Origin: Opitutia bacterium
GTDB taxonomy: Bacteria > Verrucomicrobiota > Verrucomicrobiia > Opitutales > Opitutaceae
Direction: 5' to 3'
Length of the DNA stretch: 59,070 nt
NCBI GenBank assembly: GCA_947472765.1
Contig: CANJCM010000020.1
Location: 1-59,070, forward strand
Shown: positions 52,646 through 59,070 of the stretch, piece by piece
Numbering within the stretch: position 1 is the first letter of the stretch
Layout of the letters: each line of letters starts with the position of its first letter
The notes under the pieces: generated by a model
Seen by the model: only the letters and a program-made list of their open reading frames with translations
The model's database searches: none
What the model was told of the DNA's origin: nothing
Translations under genes and position numbers: made by a program

Positions 52646-55110
52646 GGGGCTCGTGAGGTTTGCCGGTCGTGGACGGGCGCGTCGGTGCTGGCGGTGAGGG
52701 TCGGCGCGTGACCGCGGTTTCGCATTTGAAAAGGAGCGCTGTCGACGATCGCCGTGACGACCTCGGAGAAACGCCGTTCGTTCTGTTCGGAATGCCGGGC
52801 CACTTTCTCGACGGCGGGCCGATCGTAGCTTTCGAGGCCACGCCCGAGCGCAAAGATCATCAGCTTCGCGGAGAACGCCCGGATGAACCGCGGCGAATCC
52901 GCCCGCAGAATCGCCTTCAGCTCCTTCGACCCGACGAACGTCCGGTTGCCGGGAAGTCGGCCGGAAGCGTCGACCTGAAAACCGCCGTCCCGGTTTCTCC
53001 AGCGTCCGATCGCATCGTAATTCTCGAGTCCGAATCCGAGCGGATCCATCCGGGCATGGCAGGAGGCGCAGGCCGCGTTGCTCCGGTGTTGTTCGAGCTG
53101 CGCGCGAAACGAAACCGTCTTCCCCACCGGGGCTTCATCGAGGGCCGGCACATTCGGTGGCGGCGGGGGCGGCGGAGAGTTGAGTATGTTTTCCAGCAGC
53201 CATTTGCCGCGGATCACCGGCGACGTCCGCGTGGGATAGGAGGAGACCGTGAGGACGCTCGCGTGGGTCAGGATGCCGCTGCGCTCATTGCCATCGAGTT
53301 CGATGCGGCGAAACTCGCGCCCCTCGACGCCCGACATCCCATAGTGCCGCGCGAGGCGTTCGTTCACGAAGGTGAATTTGCCGTCGAGGAAATCAAGGAC
53401 GTCCCGGTCCTCCGTAACGACGGCGTGGAAGAACAACTCGGTCTCCTGCTGGATTGCGTCGCGCAATTCGGGATCGAAATCCGGAAAGGTCCCGCGGTCG
53501 GGCGCATTGACGTCGAGATTGCGCGTCTGGAGCCACTGGCTGGCAAAGTTTCGGGCCAGTGACCGCGCCCTCGGGTCCGCGAGCATCCGGCGCACCTGGG
53601 TGTGCAGCACCTCCGGCTGATGCAGGCGCTCCCCGGCGGCCAGTTCCAGGAGCGTGTCATCGGGCATGCTGCTCCACAGGAAATAGGACAGCCGCGAGGC
53701 CAGCTCGAGGTCGGTAATCCGATACAGGTCACGCTCGCGCGTTTCCCGGGGGTCGCGCTCGATGCGAAACAGGAAGTGCGGCGACACCAGCATCGCGGTA
53801 AGGCCGACCTGAATACCTTCCTCGAAGGATCCGCCGCGCTCGCGGACCAGATCGGTCAGCCGGGTGAACTGCGCAATCTCGCTGTCCGAAACCGGCCGGC
53901 GATAGGCGCGCGGCAGCAACCGGGCGAAAATCTCGCGGGCATAGCCGGGACTGGCGTCGGCTGCGGGCGCACCCTTGAAGAAAATCTGGCGATAGCTGTC
54001 GGTGTCCTCCTTGGCCACCTGTTCAGCGGGACCGACGATCTCCATCACCGTGGGATACGGCGGAAGGATCTTGGGCGGGCCTTTCTTGGACGGTTTCGGC
54101 GCAGGCTCCGGCGGCAGGGCTACGATCTTCGCTTCGAACACATGCGTGCCGCGCGGGATTCGGACACTGCGGGCATAGATCGAACGGTCCTGCCCCTCGT
54201 AGCTCTCGAAAACGACCCTTTGGCTGGCGACCTCCTGGCCGTCGATGAAGATGGAGCCGACGTGGCGGGTGCCCACCGGGTTGCCCTGCTCCCAGCCGAC
54301 GCGGATGGTGTAAACGCCGTCCACTGGGATGTCGTGCTTCGTGCGGACCAGGTCACGAAATTGCTGGCCCATCGTCTCGGTGTTGTAGCGCGCGGCGACT
54401 GCGGTGACCTTGGTCAACGGGATGGCGAGTTGGGCCACATCCTCCGCCGCCTTCAGGTATTTTTCGGTGAGGACCGGGGAAAGCGACAGGACATCGCCGA
54501 TGTTGTCGAAGCCGTAGCCGGAAGGGTCCGGCGGAAAGTCCTCCGTAATGCGCAGGTTTACGCCGAGGAGATCGCGGATGGTGTTGTTGTATTCGATCCG
54601 ATTGAGCCGGCGCGCGACGACCCGGCCGGGATTCAGCGGGGCAGCGAAGTCCACGGCCGCATAATATTGATCGATCGATTCGATCGCCGCAGCGGCTTGC
54701 TCGGGGGACGGCTGCGGCTCCCCTTCCGGCGGCATCTCCATGGCGCGCATTTTGTCCGCGACCGTCTCCCAAATTTTGCGCTGCTTCAGGGCATCGGCCG
54801 GGGTCGCCGTGAGGAACTTCTCCAGATCGAGATCGCCCTCGAGGTCCGCGGGATTGTGGCAGCTGACGCAGCTGGCCTTGAGCAACGGCTTGAGTGCCGT
54901 CTCGAATTTCGTCGCGGGCGGTGGGGCCGCGGACGCATTCTGCGCGGGCGGAACGGAGGGAGGAACCGAAGACGCCGACGAGTCCGAAGGAGTTTGGGAC
55001 CCGGTGGAGCATCCCGCGAGGGCGATGAACGCAAACGACCATGCCAAGGGTCCCCAACTCAGGCTCGAGAAAAGCGTGGGGCTGGATTGGGGCCGGGGGG
55101 TAGCTACCAT
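52642..55110 (-). CDS. DUF1592/DUF1588/DUF1585 cytochrome-type lipoprotein
   Basis: 822 aa from the ATG at 55110 (the open frame continues to 55359 through repeat DNA). It starts with a lipoprotein signal: LAGC at 31-34. A heme c motif CVSCH (81-85) sits in a PSCyt1-like domain, followed by DUF1587 (RRLNRIEYNNTIRDLLGVNL), a beta-rich insert with a proline/lysine linker (PPEPAPKPSKKGPPKILPP), DUF1592, DUF1588, and the DUF1585 end with CASCHARMDPLGFGLENYD (second CxxCH). It is paired with the DUF1552 gene by a 4-bp overlap, and the two products probably act together in the periplasm. It is a homologue of the orphan at 41203-44007. The substrate is unknown. Confidence 0.9.
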   Translation of the reverse strand: MVATPRPQSSPTLFSSLSWGPLAWSFAFIALAGCSTGSQTPSDSSASSVPPSVPPAQNASAAPPPATKFETALKPLLKASCVSCHNPADLEGDLDLEKFLTATPADALKQRKIWETVADKMRAMEMPPEGEPQPSPEQAAAAIESIDQYYAAVDFAAPLNPGRVVARRLNRIEYNNTIRDLLGVNLRITEDFPPDPSGYGFDNIGDVLSLSPVLTEKYLKAAEDVAQLAIPLTKVTAVAARYNTETMGQQFRDLVRTKHDIPVDGVYTIRVGWEQGNPVGTRHVGSIFIDGQEVASQRVVFESYEGQDRSIYARSVRIPRGTHVFEAKIVALPPEPAPKPSKKGPPKILPPYPTVMEIVGPAEQVAKEDTDSYRQIFFKGAPAADASPGYAREIFARLLPRAYRRPVSDSEIAQFTRLTDLVRERGGSFEEGIQVGLTAMLVSPHFLFRIERDPRETRERDLYRITDLELASRLSYFLWSSMPDDTLLELAAGERLHQPEVLHTQVRRMLADPRARSLARNFASQWLQTRNLDVNAPDRGTFPDFDPELRDAIQQETELFFHAVVTEDRDVLDFLDGKFTFVNERLARHYGMSGVEGREFRRIELDGNERSGILTHASVLTVSSYPTRTSPVIRGKWLLENILNSPPPPPPPNVPALDEAPVGKTVSFRAQLEQHRSNAACASCHARMDPLGFGLENYDAIGRWRNRDGGFQVDASGRLPGNRTFVGSKELKAILRADSPRFIRAFSAKLMIFALGRGLESYDRPAVEKVARHSEQNERRFSEVVTAIVDSAPFQMRNRGHAPTLTASTDAPVHDRQTSRAP

Positions 55111-55916
55111 GACATGGGGTGTCCCAAAGGGAGACGTATCTCGAAACTGCGCCCGACGGCTCGCAAGCGGAAACTCGGCGACGGCGATCCGGCGGAGTTC
55201 GCACGCGGAGGCGCGGAGACGCGGAGGGCGCAGAGGATTCGGACCGGACCCGGACTCGATCCATTTGAACAGGAGTCGAGCGGAGGGCGGGATCGAGCCG
55301 GGGTGATCCGCAGATGACGGAAGATTTCGAGCCGATGGGACGAGCCAGGCATTAACCACTAATTTTCACTCATCGGACACTCACTCGATCCCGGCAGAAG
55401 AATTTTCTCCGCGGCTCCGCGACTCCGCGTGACGGGCCCTTGGCCCGGCCTTGGTTTGCCTTCTGTGCAAATCCGAAAGGCCCGAGCCTTTGCACAGAAG
55501 GCGAGCCAAGGGGACACCAAGGGATCGCCTCCTTGGCGGTGGATTGGAGGATTGGAAACCTCCCCTCCCTCCGTGTCCTCCGCGTTCAAATGGTTCGGGA
55601 TCGAGCCGGGGGATCCGCAGATGACGGAAGATTTCGAGCCGATGGATGGAGCCGGGCATTAACCACTAATTTTCACTAAGCGGACACTCACTCGATCCCA
55701 GCAGATGAGCTTTCTCCGCGGCTCCGCGACTCCGCGTGGGAGGCCCTTGGCCCGGCCTTGGTTTGCCTTCTGTGCAAATCCGAAAGAGCCCGAGCCTTCG
55801 CACAGAAGGCGAGCCAAGGAGACACCAAGCGAGGGCAGCCGGGCGGTGGCTCAAGGCTGCCTCCGAGATTAGTGTCCGATTAGTGTCAACGAGTGGTTCG
55901 CCCGGCTTGGGGCCGG
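55111..55916. repeat. 806-bp spacer with nested inverted repeats
   Basis: 8-bp acgcggaggcgc-type units (55205-55230) and the cgcagatgacggaagatttc block (55310-55338) lead into half CACTAAY arrays at 55355-55390. Two related segments follow: 55405-55515 and 55710-55835, each with the 8-bp ctccgcgg array, the ccttggcccgg/ccttggtttg/ccttctgtgc array and its inverted arm. A full nested structure is visible: accactaat array at 55662-55695, ccttctgtgc arms inside, and the inverted gattagtg array at 55867-55899. No gene. Confidence 0.8.
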
Positions 55917-56732
55917 TCAGTCCTTCAACTTCTCGACGGCGCCGGCGGGCGGGTCGACGACGGTGGTGCCGACGTCGCGGATGCGCGTCGTCCACTGCAT
56001 CATCGACCAGTTCACCGCGCGCGTTTTCGAGGACGGAAAGCCGATGCCGATCAGGAGGTGATACTCGCTCAAGACGCCATCACTGAGCTTGAAGATGATG
56101 TTGCCCGTCAGTTCCGGCGCACTTTGGGCCTTCTGGTCGGCCCAGAGTTTTTCGATCACTGCATCGCGGAGGTCACCAATCACGAGACCGCCTTCCTCGC
56201 GGAAGGATTTCACGTCCGCGATGAGATCGAGCGCCTCCTCCATCGGAGTCTGCACGGACATCGCCCGCAGCGCCGCCGCGAACGCCTTCGAGAGTCGCAC
56301 CTTCTTGCCTTCAAAATCCATCGGCCGGTCCGGACCCGGGGACTCGCGAATCTCCGTGCGCCGCAACCATCCGAGCGGCGTTTGTCCGACGGCATCACCG
56401 AACTTGAAGACCGCCATCACCGGCACCTCGATCGACTGCCGCGACGGCCGCAACGTCACCTCGGTGTTGCCGTTGGGATCGGTCCGGCCGGTCACTTCGA
56501 TCGCGGCGTTCGGTGCCAGCTTCGCTCCGGCATCTCCGCCGGTGCGCTGCCGGACCGTCGTCTCCCACGAGTAACTGGTCTGGCCGAGCGTGCGCAGGGC
56601 ATTGCGGACATCCTGCTGCGGATCGGCCCGGACCGCAGACGTGCCGAGAACCCACAGCACCACCGACAGCAGCGCCCGGCATCGTGGGCCCGGCAGCACG
56701 GCGGAGAGGCGCATCGAGCGGCGAGCGATCAC
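55917..56732 (-). CDS. Exported protein of unknown function
   Basis: 271 aa that I do not recognise. The signal segment is ALLSVVLWVLGTSAVRAD (about 20-37). The mature part is predicted alpha/beta, with DPNGNTEVTLRPSRQSIEVPVMAVFKFG and ALRAMSVQTPMEEALDLIADVKSFREEGG, and no cysteine. An ATG at 56714 is an alternative start (M7). The gene starts 4 bp inside the end of the upstream sulfatase gene (ATGA overlap), so the two are probably one operon. A periplasmic helper role for the sulfatase is possible but unsupported. Confidence 0.75.
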   Translation of the reverse strand: MIARRSMRLSAVLPGPRCRALLSVVLWVLGTSAVRADPQQDVRNALRTLGQTSYSWETTVRQRTGGDAGAKLAPNAAIEVTGRTDPNGNTEVTLRPSRQSIEVPVMAVFKFGDAVGQTPLGWLRRTEIRESPGPDRPMDFEGKKVRLSKAFAAALRAMSVQTPMEEALDLIADVKSFREEGGLVIGDLRDAVIEKLWADQKAQSAPELTGNIIFKLSDGVLSEYHLLIGIGFPSSKTRAVNWSMMQWTTRIRDVGTTVVDPPAGAVEKLKD

Positions 56733-58633
56733 TTCACACCCAGCCGCGCCGGCATGTATTCGATCATCCGCTCGACGTAATCCTCGGCATCCTTCTGCAC
56801 CGCCTCGGGCATCTTCGCCTTGATGAGCAACGGAACCAGGCGCTTCGCCTTCGGCCCCATGCGGTCGATGGCGTTGAGCGCGGAGAGACGAATCAGCGCC
56901 GCGGGATGCTGCATCTCGGCCTCGAGGATCGTCAGGGCCGGGTCGACTTTGCCGACGTGGCCCAGGGCCTCGGCCGCGGCGATGCGGACATCGGGAGAAT
57001 CATCCTTCGCCGCCTTGGCCAGTGCGTCGGCCGCGGAGGCGGCCTTCTCCTTCAACGCCACGAGGCCCGTCGCACCCCACCAGCGGAAGGCGGCGTCGGG
57101 GTGACCGAGCAGCTTGATCAATTCCGGGACGCGCTTCGGGTCGCGTTCGTTCGCGACGCGAGCGGCCGCGAGCAGTTCGCGGACGGGATTCTTCGTGGGG
57201 TTCTGGGAAATGTCGTAGGGCGTCTGGCTCCCGGCTCGACGGTAGATCTCGAACTCCGGCAGCAGGCCGAGGTCGCCGTTTGAGATCATCCACGACTCGA
57301 GTTCGCCGCGCAGCCGCTTCAGATCCGCGGCATAGCGCGGGTCGGTGGCGAGGTTGTTGACCTCCCACGGGTCGACCGAGGTGTCGTAGAGTTCCTCGAT
57401 CGGCTTTGTCTGGAAGAAGCGGGCCGGCACGCCGGTGAGTTTGCCCTCGTCCTGGAGCTGCTGCCAGCGACGCAGGCTCGCGTGCTGGTAATTGTAACTC
57501 ATGTACTGGCCCCACGGCAGGTGCGGCAGGAAATTCCGCAGGTAGTGCATCTTCCCGTCGTGCACGTAGCGGATCATGTCGTAGCGCTCGCTGTGCCGTT
57601 CCTTGCCGCCGAAGGCCAGCGTCCGCGGCGCGCCGGCCTGCGGGCCGAAGAACGCGGTGCCCTGCATCTGCGGGGGAATCTTGATGCCCGCGAGGCTCAA
57701 CACCGTGGGGGCAAAATCGATGAAGCTGATCATGCGATCCGTCGTGCCGTTGGGAATGGAGTTGCGCAGGTGCTCCCATTTCTTCGGGAAGTGGACGAGA
57801 CACGGCACGTTCAGACCCTTGTGCCACGCCCAACCTTTGATCGCGGGCAGACCGGTGCCGTTGTCGGCGAACCAGAAGACGATGGTGTCCTCGGCGAGGC
57901 CGTCATCCTGAAGCTGTTTCAGGATCGCCGCGGCCTGCCCGTCCATCGTCGTGATGTTGTCGTAATAGCGCGCCCATTCGCGGCGGAACTCGGGGATGTC
58001 GGGGTGAATCGGCGGAATTACCATCTTCGCCTGATCGTGAACCGTCGGTGGCGGCGGCAGACCTTTGGCGGCGGCCTCTTCGTCGCGGCCGAACGCCTGG
58101 CTCTGGTGCGTGATCATGTGGTTGAACACGGCGAAGAACGGCTGGCCCGGCTTGCGACCGCGCCAGTGCGCCTTGGTGCTCGACTCATCCCACGCGGTCT
58201 TCGGCGTCGTAAAGTTGTAATCCTCCTTCACGTTGTTCGTCGCGTAATAGCCGGCCTCGCGCAGGTACTCGGGAAACAATTTCACCGCGGCCGGCAGCGG
58301 CACGTTCGAGCGCATGTGATGACTGCCGAGATGCGTCGGGTAGACGCCCGTGATCAGCGTCGAGCGCGAAGGCGCACACACGCCGGTGTAGGCGTAGGCG
58401 CGGCTGAAACGGATGTTGGTCTTCGCGAAGCGATCGAAGTTCGGCGTCACGGCGAGCGGGTCGCCGTCCGCGCCCATGAGGTTACTCGTGTCCTCGAACG
58501 TAATCCAAAGGATGTTCGGATGGGTCTCCGCGGCGCGGAGACCCTGGGTTCCGAGCAGAGTGGCGAGGAGGACGAGGCCGAGGGACCAGATTCGAGGCGT
58601 GGCCGTTCGGGGGAACGAGAGTTCAAGAGCCAT
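56729..58633 (-). CDS. Exported Cys-type sulfatase with HEAT repeats
   Basis: 634 aa. N-terminal signal region (LGLVLLATLLGTQGLRAAE). The sulfatase motif CAPSR (Cys86-Arg90) marks the Cys converted to formylglycine. The metal-binding start reads PNILWITFEDTS, with GluAsp in place of the common Asp-Asp, and IVFWFADNGTGLPAIKGWAWHKG supplies a further Asp-Asn and His-Lys. About residues 500-625 are HEAT-like repeats (DDSPDVRIAAAEALGHVGKVDPALTIL). Sulfatases of this type desulfate polysaccharides. It needs a formylglycine-generating enzyme, not seen here. Its stop overlaps the following gene's start by 4 bp. Confidence 0.92.
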   Translation of the reverse strand: MALELSFPRTATPRIWSLGLVLLATLLGTQGLRAAETHPNILWITFEDTSNLMGADGDPLAVTPNFDRFAKTNIRFSRAYAYTGVCAPSRSTLITGVYPTHLGSHHMRSNVPLPAAVKLFPEYLREAGYYATNNVKEDYNFTTPKTAWDESSTKAHWRGRKPGQPFFAVFNHMITHQSQAFGRDEEAAAKGLPPPPTVHDQAKMVIPPIHPDIPEFRREWARYYDNITTMDGQAAAILKQLQDDGLAEDTIVFWFADNGTGLPAIKGWAWHKGLNVPCLVHFPKKWEHLRNSIPNGTTDRMISFIDFAPTVLSLAGIKIPPQMQGTAFFGPQAGAPRTLAFGGKERHSERYDMIRYVHDGKMHYLRNFLPHLPWGQYMSYNYQHASLRRWQQLQDEGKLTGVPARFFQTKPIEELYDTSVDPWEVNNLATDPRYAADLKRLRGELESWMISNGDLGLLPEFEIYRRAGSQTPYDISQNPTKNPVRELLAAARVANERDPKRVPELIKLLGHPDAAFRWWGATGLVALKEKAASAADALAKAAKDDSPDVRIAAAEALGHVGKVDPALTILEAEMQHPAALIRLSALNAIDRMGPKAKRLVPLLIKAKMPEAVQKDAEDYVERMIEYMPARLGVK

Positions 58634-59070
58634 GATGCAGAAGGGAGGGGTTACCGGCGGAAACTGGCGCGAAAGTGCCGGGCCGCAATGTTGGATTCCG
58701 GCGCGGCCGGAATCCTGAAGGGCATGGGCGGTATTGGTGTCGGGCGTGGACGAGCCCCGCCCCTACGACTGAATTCGCGACGACCTTCGTAGGGGCGCGC
58801 CTCGTGCGCGCCCGCAATGATTGATCATCGAGCCACACACCCCGCCCTCCCGGCACCCCTGTCGAGCCGGAACGATGCAGTCAAAGCGGCGAATAGCCGC
58901 GATGACATACTGAAAGCGAACGGCCTCCCTACTGCATCGCAGTCGGAACTCCGGCCACCTTTCGGTGACCTGTTCCGAATGTAGCCCTGCCCGTGAGGGC
59001 AGGGACTTCTCCAACGCTTCGCCTCACGTCGTCCCGCTGCTCACGCAGCGGGCTACAAAGGCCAACGATT
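58634..59070. repeat. Terminal spacer with two REP pairs
   Basis: Pair one (ctcgt loop family): 58742-58766 (-) and 58789-58813 (+; GTAG start, stem GGGCGCGC/GCGCGCCC). Pair two (GTAG start, loop GTGAG): 58981-59004 (+; stem CCCTGCC(C)/(G)GGCAGGG) and 59033-59056 (-; stem CCCGCTGC/GCAGCGGG read on its strand). The stems differ by paired changes. Between 58840 and 58975 I see nothing recognisable. The window ends here. Confidence 0.8.

Noticed and set aside
53602-55317. 571-aa plus-strand frame opposite the DUF1592 gene
   Set aside because: Antisense of a gene with strong motifs; no family features and Arg/Gly-rich composition.
1-59070. Insertion sequences, prophage, tRNA or rRNA genes
   Set aside because: No transposase, integrase, phage structural gene, cloverleaf or rRNA-like stretch was recognised despite the many repeats.

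Overview
The window is a high-GC bacterial chromosome segment, most likely from the Verrucomicrobiota (Opitutales-like). This placement is inferred from gene content: BamD and LptE (an LPS-type outer membrane), a PEP-CTERM secreted protein, two planctomycete/verrucomicrobial DUF1592-type cytochrome proteins (one with its DUF1552 partner), a formylglycine sulfatase with HEAT repeats, many Tat-exported proteins, and intergenic spacers packed with short repeats. No rRNA, tRNA, phage gene, transposase or CRISPR array was seen. One gene too short for routine ORF calling, rpmF (ribosomal protein bL32), was found by eye.

Layout. (1) 447-4770: a Mn/Fe uptake ABC operon of the sitABCD/troABCD type on the minus strand, with a divergent DtxR/MntR regulator and a 20-bp palindrome between them. 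(2) 5098-12263, minus strand: a heavy-metal RND efflux operon (outer-membrane barrel, small Cys/His-rich exported protein, TolC-like protein, adaptor, CusA/CzcA pump, DUF3240 protein), mostly joined by 4-bp ATGA overlaps. (3) 12338-19790: a fused ferric-type ABC permease with no partners nearby, a DMT exporter, an exported metallo-beta-lactamase-fold protein, glmM and trpD. (4) 20298-25556: an envelope biogenesis cluster, uppP-rpmF-plsX-fabH-bamD-lptE. (5) 26446-33630: rpe, a hybrid kinase with a mutated phosphoacceptor site, a molybdenum oxidoreductase with a cupredoxin-like protein, and a serine hydrolase. (6) 35571-58633: mainly exported accessory proteins (heme-c plus terpenoid-cyclase-like protein, TIM-barrel isomerase, beta-propeller glycosidase-like protein, DUF1592/DUF1552 proteins, SDR, PEP-CTERM protein, second serine hydrolase, receiver-GGDEF cyclase, NIPSNAP protein, sulfatase), separated by spacers of 0.3-1.9 kb.

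The most unusual content lies in those spacers. Two organisations recur. One is REP-like hairpins that begin with GTAG or GGAG, keep a fixed loop, and change their stems by paired (compensatory) substitutions. The other is a set of about ten unrelated mini-array families. Each is built of about three tandem units of a family-specific length (7, 8, 9, 10 or 10/11 bp) and is usually laid out as inverted arms. These are assembled into composite blocks, some duplicated almost exactly around genes. This shared grammar across unrelated sequences is the best candidate here for an undescribed system.
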